In this document: positions 1-12,264 of the stretch, piece after piece
How the letters are laid out: each line of letters starts with the position of its first letter
Position numbering within the stretch: the first letter of the stretch is position 1
The notes under the pieces: generated by a model
Database searches by the model: none
What the model saw: only the letters and a program-made list of their open reading frames with translations
What the model was told of the DNA's origin: nothing
From: Aristolochia californica
Taxonomy: Eukaryota > Streptophyta > Magnoliopsida > Piperales > Aristolochiaceae
Length of the DNA stretch: 64,000 nucleotides
Assembly (NCBI GenBank): GCA_029961685.1
Contig: JARWKL010000001.1
Span: 53,904,062-53,968,061, forward strand
Reading direction: 5' to 3'
Made by a program: the position numbers and the translations under genes

Positions 1-3000
1 ACCAGCTATGCAGTGGTTTAGTCAGGCAGAGGTGCCAAAACATGAATTTTCCTCAATATAAGGTTGGATATGGATTATTATTTAGGCAATTCTAATATTG
101 ATTTCTGGGTAGGGGGAATCTGTATCAGCAGCTTGCAATGAATGGCGCCGTTCAAGTGCAACCATGGGTAAAAAAGTCTTACTTTTGTAGAAAAGTTGAG
201 CTTTCTTTCTTATGCTTACAACTAAATTGTTAATGTCCATTGCAGAAGTGCCATTCTTTCTGATTACAATTGCATCAAATTCACAGGCCACTGTTAGACC
301 TCTCAAGGACTGGAAACACTGTCAACATGACGATGGAAAGGTTTGTCGTTTTAATTTTGATGTCTGGTGCGGATAATGTGTGTTTATCTATATTCATATT
401 TATCTATCTATCTATCTTTATATACTCTATGTATAGGACAAAGGTTTATGAATCTAAGTCTATCTATGTTCCGAAATTTTAATTTAACTATCAAGTTTGA
501 AGTGACGTAAAACTTAATTTCTTCTTATTATACTTTTCTTTTTCCTATCTCTTGCATTAGTTGTTGATGTTCATTTTAGATTTTTTTCTTATTTTTAGCA
601 TTCTTAATGATAAATTATGATAATAGTACTGTTACAATATTATAAAGTAAATGACATTCTTGTACATTTTTTTTTGAGTAAAGACATTCTTGTACATAAT
701 GCAGCTTTTCTAAGGAAGAATGAGGGTGGGTGCAGCCAAAGTTGGTTGGACTTGAATTCAGCCCTCTCTCACTCTTTTAAATGGATAAATATCATCAGAA
801 CTTTATCATTGTAAATATCATTGGTACTATCAAAAAGTTAAAAGAAAAAAAAACTGTATCGTCATCTGCTGTGGCACATAGGACAAGGGAAAAACATTTC
901 CCCTGAGTAAAATCTAATTAACGGTAAAAGTGTGCTAGTTATTATGCATTTAATCTAAACTACTAGCTATGAATTGAATGGTAAAACTTAAAAGTGGGTG
1001 TTCCTAGCCTATGTGGATTTTTTTTATTTTATATATGGATTTGAATCCATTTCTGTTATTCTCAATTGTTGCAATAATTAGTAGAAGTACTTTCGTTATT
1101 ATATTAATATTAAATTAATTTTATTATGATTATAGTATTGTTGTATTGTTATTCTTCTTCTTATTATTATTACTATAATTTTTATCATTAATCATTATTA
1201 TTGTTTATCAAAATTTGTAATTTAGGTTTTTGTTTTCCTCTGACCCTGGTACTGGCAGTTGTTGTTTGGATTTTATGATCCAAGCAACCATCAAACAAAT
1301 CCAGGTTGGCCTCTCTGCAACTTCCTTGCACTTATTCGTTTGAGATGGAGGATCACTAGAATAAACTTCTTCTGCTACCGGGAGAAATATGGATTAGCAG
1401 ATTTGGGACTTTCTCTTGTTGGTGAAGCCTTGGTTCAGGTACCTGAAGGTATTAAAAATGCAGAAAATGGGTAATTTCTCTTTTTCTGTTTGAGCTCGTA
1501 TTCTTTCTTAAGCTTTTAAGACTTTGGTTTGCTTGATCCAATTACTTATTTTGTTTAGGCTGGAAAGATCCTGAATCTATCCCTAGTGCCATGGGGTGGG
1601 AGGTAAATGGAGGAAAGTCTGGACCCATGTGTGTAAGCCTTGCACAATCGATGGATCCTATCATGTAATCCACGACTGTCAATTTATTAGAGAGCTAGTT
1701 TTTTCTTTCTTGGTATTGCATTACTCATAGGAAAGATTTGCAGGTCAGCAGAATTTTCTGCAGGCTTAAACTTAAAGCTCATGAGGTGGCGCACTTTGCC
1801 ATCGCTTAACTTAGATCTTTTGTCCAATTGTAAGTGCCTGCTCTTGGGAGCTGGTACTCTTGGTTGCCAAGTTGCTCGTATGCTTATGGTCAGTACTCTC
1901 TGTCTCTGTCTCTGTCTGTCTCTCCCTCTTTCTCTCTCTAATCAATATCTTCCTCAGGCTTGGGGAATCCGCAAAATCACTTTACTCGACAATGGCCGAG
2001 TGGCCATGTCTAATCCATTGAGGCAGTCTCTTTATACATTTGATGATTGTCACAATGGTGGTGATTTAAAATCACTTGCAGCAGTCAAGAGTCTTAAACG
2101 CATATTTCCAGCTGTGGTAAACTTTTGAATTCTATTTTTTATTTTATTTTTCTTGTTTTGACCAAAAGGGGCAAGTTAATTGTACTCCATGGGTGTCTTT
2201 TTGTAGGAAGCAGATGGTATTGCTATGTCGATACCAATGCCTGGCCATCCTATTCCTCCCCAGGAATCAGCTAAGGTTCTGGAAGACTGTACACGTCTTG
2301 AAAAGTTGATTGCTTCCCATGATGTGATTTTCTTGTTAACTGACACAAGGGAAAGCCGCTGGCTCCCAACACTTCTTTGTGCAAATTCAAATAAGGTAGT
2401 CATTTTATTTAAATTATTTTTTCCTTGAATATAAACCATTCACTTGTTCTATAATGTTATAGTTAAAAATATTATGTAACAAACTTATTATTTAGTTAGG
2501 AGCAGTCCTTTTTCTCATCCAACTGATCCTCTATGATGATGAGCTGATGATAAATAGGCAAAAGGAAATGAAAATCCAGATTCACACCTTCAGATGTAAG
2601 AATCCTCGTTTGATTATATTCTCCTATTTGCAGATTGCTATTACAGCTGCTTTAGGGTTTGACAGCTATCTTGTCATGCGGCATGGAGCGGGGCCTGTTA
2701 TTACTAAAGATGAAGCTGAAGACACTTTAGGGATGAGCAGCTTATCCATAAAAGATGTTGATAGACCGCATAGATTAGGATGTTACTTCTGCAATGATGT
2801 TGTTGCTCCTATAGATGTAATCCTCTTACAAGAAACTTGTATCCTCCCAATTACAGCTTACTACCTCATGATTCGTCAAAAAAAAAAGTCGAAAGCTTTC
2901 TTCCTCAGGATCATTGACTGTCTAGTTAAGGATAAGCACAATACATGAGGAGCTGACTCCACCTTCGGTTATTTTTTCATACAGTCCACTTCCAATCGTA

Positions 3001-3982
3001 CATTGGACCAGCAATGCACAGTTACACGTCCAGGTCTTGCGCCTGTTGCATCTGCCCTTGCAGTAGAATTACTTGTTGGGATTCTACATCATCCAGACAG
3101 GTAAAGGCATGATCTGTTATATTCTGTTGGACAAGTGATAAGTATACGTGACCTGTTATGAAGGTGAACAAAAACTAAAACCCAAAAAGGAAAAAGTATT
3201 AGCACTATTTTTGAACTTACTCGCTTTTCAGTGTTTGATATGAGATGTTGATTGACTTGGTTTTGTATAGGATAAATGCTTCAGGTGACATTGCCAACTC
3301 TCTTGGTGGTAGTGGAGAGCAACCTCTTGGTATCTTGCCTCATCAAATCCGTGGAAATTTCTCCCAGTTCTCTCAGATCACACTTATTGGTCACTCCTCT
3401 ACCAGTTGTACAGCATGTAGCAGCATCGTGAGTCTCTATTTTGTGCTTTGACACATTTTGGGTCTGTTTGGAACCCCTAGAAAAGAAAAGAAAATAAGAT
3501 TTTGATTATTATTATTCCCAAAAATAGTTAGTGAAAATGAAATAATGATCAAATTCTCCTTTTCACTAACTATTTTTGGCAATAATAACAGTCAAATTCT
3601 CATTTTTTTTTCTTTTTTTTTCTTTTCTTTTCCATGGGGTTCCAAACAAACCCTTTAGCTTCACTTGATTTCTGGAAAATTAGTAGTTGAAACAAGGCTT
3701 ACCTTTGCATAATATTCAGATGTTTGATGTTTATTCTGTGTACAGGCAGGTCAATTTAGATATTTTGCTACCTGTTTTCATTAACATAGTGAGCTGTAAA
3801 CTAAACTGATCAAATTCCAGGTGGTGTCGGAATACAGAAGAAGAGGCTTAGACTTTGTTTTACAAGCTATAAACCACCCCAATTATTTGGAAGATCTCAC
3901 TGGACTGACAGAAGTTATGAAGGCCGCAAGCTCATACGAATTGGACTGGGATGAAGGAACTGATGTGGATGATGAGATTTGA
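1..3982 (+). CDS. ATG7: ATG7, autophagy E1-like activating enzyme (5' end outside window)
   Basis: ATG7 activates ATG8 and ATG12 with ATP in the cytosol and passes them to ATG3 and ATG10. Twelve exons read in phase: 1-31, 113-167, 246-340, 1259-1448, 1559-1664, 1744-1888, 1958-2116, 2207-2395, 2634-2816, 2985-3100, 3271-3427 and 3821-3982 (stop TGA). They encode the last 528 residues or so; the N-terminal part lies upstream of base 1. The nucleotide-binding loop GAGTLGC is in exon 1744-1888. [11 protein letters not shown] and the zinc-site motif CYFCNDVV follow. The catalytic cysteine is the TGC at 3015-3017 in [11 protein letters not shown]. The C-terminal part ends in an acidic tail. No internal stop or frameshift is seen, so the gene looks functional. 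A MITE sits in the last intron. The 918-base intron 341-1258 holds only AT-rich sequence. The gene is convergent with the NUMOD3 gene 555 bases downstream. Confidence 0.96.
3460..3653. mobile_element. Tourist/PIF-Harbinger-like MITE in the last ATG7 intron
   Basis: A 194-base element with near-perfect terminal inverted repeats: the left end reads GGGTCTGTTTGGAACCCC and the right end, reverse-complemented, reads GGGTTTGTTTGGAACCCC. It is flanked by TTT on both sides (3457-3459 and 3654-3656), which fits the 3-bp target duplication of PIF/Harbinger elements. The interior is also palindromic: AAAATAGTTAGTGAAAA pairs with its complement about 30 bases further on, so a transcript would fold into a long hairpin. 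It has no coding capacity. Confidence 0.88.
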
Positions 3983-4536
3983 AGCAACTCCACTGCAATC
4001 TTTTGTTGTATAAGAATTTATGCTGATCTATAAAACTTGGGTGATGAACCCTCTTTTGATATCCAGGTTTCTAACATTAAATTTACTGAAAATACCTGCC
4101 ACAGAAACAGTTCTATTGAAGTTCCTATGGTGAGATAAATGAACTTTCTGAATACCATTCTTTATACTTCTCATTGATTGAAAGTGTCGGCCCTGTTTTA
4201 TTGTAACTAATAGACGTTTTACTGAGAGCGTCTGGAAGCAATGCAAATATAGAAAGGAGTCATACAGCTTGTGCTTTGAACAGTCTGACCAATTGACACA
4301 GTGATTTCAGACCAATATCTGTTGAGTTATCTTTTGTATACGGTTAATGAGTGCGTTTGTTGGATTCTAAATTATCTTTTCCTCAAACAATGAATACCCA
4401 AATAATTTACAGAAATCAGGTCAGGTGCAAAAGAGAATTGTAAATTATTTAAGAAAAAAATACTGCATAAATAAAGACACTGGTAGCCAGCACAGAAATT
4501 AAAGCATTGTACACTTTGGTTCAGGTAAAAAATGCT

Positions 4537-7028
4537 CTAAGTTTTTCCTGGCTTGGAATCCTCCACGCTATATCCTAGTTTTCTGCTCTTGGCTGCCTGT
4601 ATAAGTTCTGCAAGTGAAACTTCTCTTCTCATTTTCTCTTTCTTTATCGACTCTAGATCCCATTCCTCGATGACGAACTCGGGAGGATTTATGACCTTTC
4701 TTTCACCAGCATCCGGGAGAGTTATGGGTTTGTTCTGATTTATTTAGCACAACATTGACAAAATTGTTAGTCAGACATAAAACAGAAAAGTGTACAAGGT
4801 AAAGGAACACTCGGTGCTTCAATTCTTCCTTTATGTTTTTGTTTACTTATGCATAACGTGTCTTTCTATCAGCTAGATTATCAAGTACAAGACAAACACA
4901 AGACCAGACTAGACATTTGCACACTTGAGTAAACTGAAAGCACTAGCATACCTTTGTTAATCGAGCTTTGAGTTTTAACCTTTTCAAAACAACCAACTTT
5001 TGTTTCTGCTCTTGCAGTTCCCTGCGAACTTTCGCCTTCAATTCTGCTTCTGCCTTTTTTTTATCTTCCCGCTCCTTGCGTAACTTGGCAAGCTTTTCCA
5101 TCTTATCTGCCTTAGCTTTGGCCGCTTGCTCAGCTCTCAGTTTAGCCATCTCCTTTGCCTTACCCTTATCTGCCACGCATTGTTGCTGTTGCTGAATAAT
5201 TTCTGCTTTTATTTTCTCATAACTACCCCATTCTAGTTCCTGTTGGTCACAGCTGGCTCTCCGCGCTCCTTCTGCAATGCTCTGGGCCCATATTGAATAA
5301 CATTTTCCCTGAAATCTTTTTATCTTCAAGCGCTCTCCCCAAACCCTTCGCTGTGCTAAACCAATCCTTGCCTTGCTTTCAGCACTGCAAAAGCAATTTT
5401 GGATTAAGTCTCCAAGAGTGGTTAGAGGCAAAGAGAGCCTTCAACAAGTCTTGTTAATCCAGGTAATGTCTACTTGGCCATTTTTTGGCCTAACTTGTCT
5501 TTCCTTTTTTTTTTTTTTTTTTTGGAAAGAATTGCTCACATAGCTATTGGAGTTTAGTATCCATACGTGTGAGCTCGAGGGCATTCTGACATCTTTTTCC
5601 TGACCTGGAAAATTAGGAAAAAAATGAAAAGAATGAAAACATATAAAAGAGAACCAGTAGCTTCCAATTAGTTACATATTTGTGTCAAACAGAAGTTGAA
5701 CCATGGAAATTCTGCTACGAGCAACTCTGCAGGCAGCAATTCACATTTAAACAAAGCTCAACCCATGTGCTCAGTTGCTAGAATGAAAAACAAAGGAAAA
5801 AAAAGAAACATTTTGAACTGATTCTTACATGACATCACCTTGGGATCTCTTAAGGCTTCTACAGTCCGTTGCTTTATGCGTGCTCTGGTTTCTGTAATGA
5901 AATACATTGTGTGCAAAGAGTTAACAATGGAGGAAACTTCAGAGCCAACTAGACAAGAAAAATATTATCTCCATTCATTTAGCCATTAGCAAGCAATATT
6001 GCATTACCAGCACTATGCTTTCTGCCTTTGTTCCATGGAGTTTTCCCTTTGTTTGCTAAACCAATCTTTCTTCTTCTTTCATATTCTTCATTAGAAATCA
6101 ATTCCAAAGAGTTGGCGCCTTTGGTTAGAGTCCAATTGAATCCGTTCAATTGCAGGGAACTGCTTTTATCACCTGAAGATTCTTCACTTTTCGTGGGTTG
6201 CCATAATGATCCTCCACAAACTTGTGGATTTTCCTCATTAGAATTTAGTTGCAGGGCTTCATAATATTGTGGTTTGGGTAAAGAATAAACAAGACAAGCC
6301 TGTGATAAATTATTGAGTAAAAGCATATGATATTTTGGGAGCATCACAGTTGGTTGCAGATGTCTACGATGCATGACAGAATGGCATATGGCCAGTGAGA
6401 GAATGCTCGGGATGCCATTACAGGGCGAAATTGCAGCTGATAATCTGGCATAAAAATGAAGGTCAGCAGTTACATTTCACTCCAAAAAATTGTGCAATTA
6501 AACCTATACTACTTTTTGACAAACAATAACAGCAAAACGAGTTTTTAAACAATCAGGTTAAGGGTTTCACTAAACTGGATGTCTTCTGAAGGTGCTTTAA
6601 GTAGGTCTTGTTAATGTCCAACCTTTGAGTTTGGAAACGTTTTCCTAATCGATCTGCTCCAGTTAACAAGCTAAGGGCCACGAGAATCGAGACCAACTAT
6701 AGACGAAGGATGCTTTAAGAAGGAACATAGACAGCAAACTAAAATCCAACTCAAATGTAAATCAGTACACAGCAATTTGGTGATATATTAGCTACAAATC
6801 AAGTTTTCTGACGCACTCCTATGTCCAGAACAAAAGTCGTACATCAAACAAAATTCTGTAAAAGAGAGTGATTTTGGGTAGAATCCGAGACCAAGAGCCT
6901 AGTAACCCAAGAAGCAAAACCGGAAGACGAATGCATTCCAGATATGAAAGCTCAAAGGAGAAGCAGAAGCAAACAGCGAAATGAAAAGCCTGGAAAAAAT
7001 ATTGGACTTACAGGTGAGAGTGGGGCAT
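4537..7028 (-). CDS. NUMOD3-motif / coiled-coil protein, function unknown
   Basis: Six exons on the minus strand: 7012-7028 (only 17 nt, giving MPHSHL), 6008-6444, 5839-5891, 5567-5604, 4952-5384 and 4537-4734. They keep phase throughout and give 391 residues. At residues 130-155 is a NUMOD3-like motif (RRRKIGLANKGKTPWNKGRK), a small DNA-binding module first described in homing endonucleases; no nuclease domain is visible. A second such block (SKARIGLAQRRVWGERLK) starts exon 5. Residues 215-320 are Lys/Glu/Ala-rich and should form a long coiled coil, preceded by a QQQQQ run. Plants have a conserved family with this layout; its role is unknown to me. The start is the first ATG that splices in phase into exon 2. 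The tiny first exon is the least certain part; translation could instead start at the internal ATG at 6374. Confidence 0.85.
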
Positions 7029-8231
7029 CTCAGAAACAAATGTTTTTCTCAGCAACCATTGCCAGAGGAAATCTTCTCTTCTTTCTCTGAAAATTGGAGG
7101 GGAATAGATGAGTCGGAACTCGAACTGGAGGGTGTAAAGCCGACTTGAGTAGATAGCATTACAGGAGAGTAGGCAGATGGTAAAAATTGTTCTCCTGAGA
7201 TTTTCCCTTTTTGTTGTTGTCGGGGCAAGGGTTGCTGTGTCGGATGACTCGCGTTTCGAAATGCGTCCGGTGCCTAACGGACAATAAACAATCACTAGGA
7301 AACCTTTCAAAGAAAATTTACCATTTGGATGACGGAAACTAACTTTTATTCACCACAGCACATAACCCTCTTTCATTAAGCCTCAAGGGTAAGATTGTGA
7401 CTTTAAGGGGGGGGGGGTTAGTGCCCCAAGTGGATTCTTGAAGATCAAGTCATGTCCAATATGAAGATCATGTCATGTCATGTATACGAAGAACAGGTAA
7501 AAATTTAGTGTTAGTGTTGACGCCTTCATGTACAGGAAAACAGTTTCTAGTGAATAGTGCCCATTAATTAGAAAAACATAAAAAACAAGAGAATCCCTAA
7601 ACCTGTACAGTACACTTATAATTATAACATAATCCTCCAAATTAGGCAAAACCATCATTATTACTACACGAGTAACTTATTAAATTATAATTCAAATATA
7701 TGAATATATTTATTAATTGAATTAGATATGTTATTATGCATTAATACAGTAATTACGTGAGGCAATGAAATACGCACATGATTAATTATAATATAGCCTA
7801 AAAATGAATGTTTTAAGAGAAAAAATTGATTTAATCATAACTTTAATACGCTATATATTTGTACGTAATATTACCACTATTAAATCACTAATATAATACA
7901 ATAAATAAAAAATAAATATAATGCGTAAATAAAGAATTATTTTATTAAAAACGAAATATGCGTAGTATTAATTGATAATATATTTCCAAAAATTAAAATT
8001 AATCAATTGATCAAATACATATTGTAACTATATTTTATTTATCAGACTTAAATATCTAGTTTAATATAGTAATAAAATTTAATAAATATAATATATAAAT
8101 AAATATACAACTTTATTACTAATGTAATAGAGTTTTATTGTAATAAGCAGTTCGTGATTAGCATTAAAATCATCAAATTACAAGTTTAGTACATAAGAAC
8201 AACACATGTTCAAATACAATAAAAGATACAC
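7029..8231. other. Intergenic, AT-rich; possible 3' part of the Harbinger element
   Basis: 7029-7320 is the likely promoter and 5' leader of the minus-strand NUMOD3 gene. From 7420 the sequence becomes very AT-rich with many stops in all frames and no gene that I can see. A run of 11 G at 7407-7417 lies directly after CTTTAA and may mark the far end of the Harbinger element, but I could not match it convincingly to the other end. Confidence 0.5.
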
Positions 8232-9613
8232 TCATCGGTTATCATTCCACATGCAAGTCGCTATGTCATCTCGAAATTGTGCAGCTCTTGTGGATTCTAA
8301 TGCACGCGGCCTCCGAAAGCTTGTTACTTGGGTATCCTCTTCCACAAGACCATCGCTATCATCGTTGTCTGTATCGTCCGTTGCACGTAATTGAACCCCA
8401 TCACCTCCTCCACCAAACTCATCATCTGAATCATCATCTTCCAAATCAAATATATCATTATAATCCTCTGCACGTATATAATTGTGCAATATGCAACAAG
8501 CAATGACAATTTTTGTCTGCACCTTAAAAGAAAATGGAGGAGTGTCTTTCAATATTTGAAATCGAGCTTTTAAAGCACCAAAAGTTCTCTCAATAGTATT
8601 CCGCAAAGACGAGCGTCTTCGATTGAATAATTCTTTTTCATTCTTAGGAATATTATCTCCAAATTCTTGCAAATGATATCGAGTTCCTCGATATGGAGCC
8701 AAAAATCCTCGTACATTTGCATAACCAGCATCGACTAGATAATATTTACCTACAATACCAAATATTTTCTACATTAAATAATTAAAGATAAAATAGATAA
8801 AATATTACTGTATAAAATATATTATTTACCTTCAGGTACAAATAGTCTATTCGGCGAGTCAATGTGTCCTTCAATACACGAGAATCAGCTGCTGATCCCT
8901 CCCATCCAGCTAGTACATAAGTGAATTGCATGTCGAATGTACATGCAACCATCACATTTTGTGAGAGATAACCCTTTCTGTTCCAGAAACTTGGTTGTTC
9001 TTCAAGCGGGATGTTTGCTTTGATATGCGTTCCATCAATAGCCCCAATACAATCCTAATTATATAAGCGGGGCCATTAGTATTGACTAAATTTGTATAGT
9101 AATCTAAATAGAGGGCAAGTGATGTTACCTTGAAGTATGGATAAAACATTGAATTGATTAAAATCCTCGAGTGTGTGCGTTCTGAAGGCTGTTTGATATA
9201 ATCAGAGTGAAGTTTGAGAATAGCATCCAACACCTTGTTGAAATATTTACTTATGGACCAGTTCGATCAATCAAACATCTCTGCTGTGACACTATACGCT
9301 TGTTGTTGACCAACAGTTAGGAGGAAATAGGCAAGTTGTTCTTCCACTGAGATGGTCTTTGTCGTTGATAAAAACCCTCTGGTATTAAGTATTGTTGCCA
9401 ATTTGTAAAATACAATTTGATTTATCCTGTAAACTTTTCGAAATTTAACAAGAGATTTGTCTAAGGCCTTTTGCAAATACAACGGACCATTATCCCATAA
9501 TAACGTGGTACACCTCTGTTGCTAGGGCATAGATAATATTTTACTATGACGACAATAATACATGCCAATCCAATCATAATTACATCCATATCTTCTTCTG
9601 TCATAATATCCAT
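8232..9613 (-). pseudogene. Harbinger (HARBI1-like) DDE transposase, one TGA stop and a probable frameshift
   Basis: Read on the minus strand. An N-terminal helical region (9270-9530) runs into LAYFLLTVGQQ and EMFD, is stopped by TGA at 9267-9269, and then continues in the same frame through SNWSISKYFNKVLDAILKLH. A short intron (about 9053-9128) leads to IGAIDGTHIKANIP (first catalytic Asp) and ADSRVLKDTL. A second short intron (about 8750-8828) leads to YYLVDAGYANVRG (second Asp), and NTIERTFGALKARFQ supplies the Glu. The DDE triad is therefore intact. An ATG at 9613 opens a plausible N-terminus (MDIMTEEDMDVIMIGLA) but in a different frame from the body, suggesting a one-base shift near 9490-9530. 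The TGA is where related proteins commonly have Arg, so a CGA to TGA change is likely. Confidence 0.88.
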
Positions 9614-9877
9614 GAGAATCTTCAAATTTAAACTTCTAAATAGTCATATACAAAAATAATAGTTAATCTTTAATCATAACCTATTCATCCAAACTCAATA
9701 ATCATATTCACATCAATACTCATCCACCATATTATCCACATAATATATTAAGACAACAAACATATAAAATAGAAACCTTAACCATACTGATAAGTCTAGC
9801 AACGTTATAATTCAAACATCGTCTTTAATACATAACAATCTTCTCAAAAAAGATATTGTAGTTAAAACGCATTACAA

Positions 9878-10822
9878 TTACTTGTTTGCACAATAATTAA
9901 GCCACTGAACCCGCTCCGCCACTATCATTTTTAAAAACATGGTCTTCTTACTTGGCGTATCTATCCATTCAGGAGCGTCATACTTCAGTGCATCTGACAG
10001 GTCCGGAATTTTCATGAGGGCATTGACCCAAGGTTCTTCGACATCGCGTTCCTTATATTTCATAGCTTCAGCGATCTGGCCAACTACATCAATTAATTGT
10101 CTATTGTCTTCGGTGGGCAATTTGCTTCTCTTTCTACGATGACGTGAAGATGACCCTTTAGTTCCACAAGATTGATCCGCTGTCGAATCATTTCCACTAT
10201 TGAATTGCGGTGGAGTTCCCATAACTATATCAACATTGTCGAGCTCATCCATCGGGATAGGAGCCGACTCATCATGGATAATTTCATCACACAGATCTAT
10301 AGGAGTTGTACTACCATTCCCTACGGCTATTGTGTTTCCGACTACAATAGCCAATTCGTCGTAAAGGGGGCAACCTTGTTGTCTATACTTCTCAGCCTCT
10401 TTATGCTCCTACAAGAATAAAACATCATTCTTAGTAATGCGAAACAATACAAACTGTTTTATAATATATCATGATTTACTGACCTTAATGTAGTCTTGCC
10501 ATACAGAATGACATGCAGTAACTCATTGTGTGGTTGCATCCCAACCGAACCCACTAGTGTTGAGACAGCTCGTTACTGTTTGGTATGTTTTCTTCCATGA
10601 TCTTGTTCAATTCTTAAGTTGCTCAATAGTTTTTTTATTGACAACGTCTTCATTGAACTTACTGACACATTCCGTATATACCTCGTGCTTCCAGACACCA
10701 TTGGGCAACTTGTTCCCCATATATACCTGCTCGACTAAAAGATCGAACATTTTGTTGTCTTCTTCAAAGCTCCAAAAGTCATATGGTCGACCACTTGGTT
10801 GTTTTCTTGCAGCCATTTTCAA
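9878..10822 (-). pseudogene. Harbinger Myb/SANT-like DNA-binding protein, two in-frame TGA codons
   Basis: Exon 1 (10484-10822) begins MAARKQPSGRPYDFWSFEED, a Myb/SANT-like domain start. It runs to EQLKN, hits TGA (10607-10609), continues in frame TRSWKKTYQTVTSCLNTSGF, meets a second TGA about 32 codons later, and continues to VWQDYIK before a GT donor. Exon 2 (9878-10408) resumes with EHKEAEKYRQQGCPLYDEL and ends YCANK-stop. A basic segment (SSRHRRKRSKLP) may be a nuclear localisation signal. In this family the protein helps the transposase bind the element ends. Both breaks are TGA, again compatible with decay of CGA codons; apart from them the frame is open. Confidence 0.85.
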
Positions 10823-11244
10823 TCTAAATCCGAGATTGTCCTCATGGAAAAAACTTTATCAGACAACCATTACCTGTCACGAAACAAAAACCACAAATAA
10901 GAAAATACCATGTGGTGGATATTTATAACACCCGAATCTCCTCACCACATGGCAAAAACATTCCATAGCACTTCAAAAATTTTAAACAACATTCTAAAAC
11001 ATTCCAAAACTAATCAACTATTTCCATTGGAGATGCAAAACAATGCAAACACACACACACCCACACACATCAAGTCCAAATTCACCGAACACCCCTGGTA
11101 GAGCCCCATGCTCTACGAGGGGGCCTCCTTTCCTTCATTCTTCATTACACTTAATTCTTACTTCTTCCTTCTTTGTTTTTTTCTCTACCTAAACGTATTC
11201 TCTATGCACTAAGGTTTGAGAATTTAACATTGTATCAATGCAAG

Positions 11245-11920
11245 TAGGGGTGACACCAAACCAAACCGTCTTACAAATTGTTCAAGCTCAGATCGAAAAA
11301 AACTTGGCTCAATTTAGTTTTTACTTGAACTCGACTCGATCTAAAACTTGAAATAAAACTCATCAAGTATAACAAGCCAAAATTGAGATTTTCCAAGCTC
11401 AACTTAGCATAATTTCTTTACGAAAATACCTTTTACTCTAATTGCTCTCCTCAATTCCCTTTTTAGTTAGTTAATAGTTGCTCTTATTTAGCTCAAACCT
11501 CAAAGATGATCAATCGTTCAACGCTTTTGGGTCCTTCAACATCTAATGTTGTCGTTCGTCAATGGAATAAATATTATTGATCAAGGTGTGTGCTCTTTCT
11601 TTTAAGTCTATTAAGTTGGTTATTATACATTTGTATACTCCATTGCGAAATCTTGGACTCCTCTGTGATACCTTGTAATTCAATGGTACCAAGGTTACAA
11701 TATTCTCTTTATTTATTTTTGTATTTTTTATTTTTTAAGTTTTAAAAGTAGGTTGGAGCTCGAACCCGACTCGAGCTTGGGCTCAAACTCTGTTAAAAAT
11801 GTTGGCTTGAGCTCATTTCCAATTTTAGGATCGAAGCTGAGCTCAAGTTTGAAGTATTTAAAACAAGCCAAGCTCGAACATATGCAAGTTTGAGCTTGAC
11901 TCGGCTCGATGTGACCCCTA
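11245..11920. mobile_element. Non-autonomous hAT-type MITE
   Basis: The 676-base element starts TAGGGGTGACACC and ends GATGTGACCCCTA, so the termini form an imperfect inverted repeat (TAGGGGTGAC / TAGGGGTCAC). The flanking 8-mers AATGCAAG (11237-11244) and AAAGCAGG (11921-11928) match at 6 of 8 positions, as expected for an old hAT target duplication. Both subterminal regions are rich in GAGCTCGA/CTCGAG-like words, typical binding-site clusters of such elements. It has no ORF of its own. A related element lies at 44918-46618. Confidence 0.75.
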
Positions 11921-12264
11921 AAAGCAGGGGTTCTAGGACCTAGATATTATTGCTCAATTCATTTTTGGAGAACTGAAAGACATTATATGATTGTGCAAAC
12001 AAGTGAAGCTGCAACAAATCAAAAAGTTGACATTAACCTCCCTTGAGATAAGTTTTCTATGCCAAAGAGTCCTTTTTTTCTTCTCCCATGCATGTTCAAG
12101 TCAATACTCATGCACACCTAGCAGTCATGCATAAATTTTCATTTTCCTAGATTTTATGTCATTCATTGTATAACTACGTTTATTGGATTATCGTATCAAA
12201 TTCAACCACTCCTCTTGAATGTCAAGCCTTGGCTTTAAGGTTTTTGAATATTTTTCTGGTATTA

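Larger units (their letters stand above)
8232..11097 (-). mobile_element. PIF/Harbinger DNA transposon, two-gene, recently inactivated
   Basis: The element carries, in the same minus orientation, a Myb/SANT-like DNA-binding gene (9878-10822) followed by a DDE transposase gene (8232-9613), the usual pair of plant PIF/Harbinger elements. The upstream end probably lies near 11085-11097, where the minus strand reads CAGGGGTGTTCGGTGAA, similar to known PIF-type termini. The downstream end is not resolved; it may be the G-run at 7407. No exact 3-bp target duplication was confirmed, so the outer limits are approximate and the given start is simply the transposase stop codon. Confidence 0.8.

Noticed and set aside
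7008..7310. Open frame on the minus strand upstream of the NUMOD3 gene
   Set aside because: It does not splice in phase into exon 2, and its sequence shows no domain. Only the short MPHSHL reading near its end is used as exon 1.
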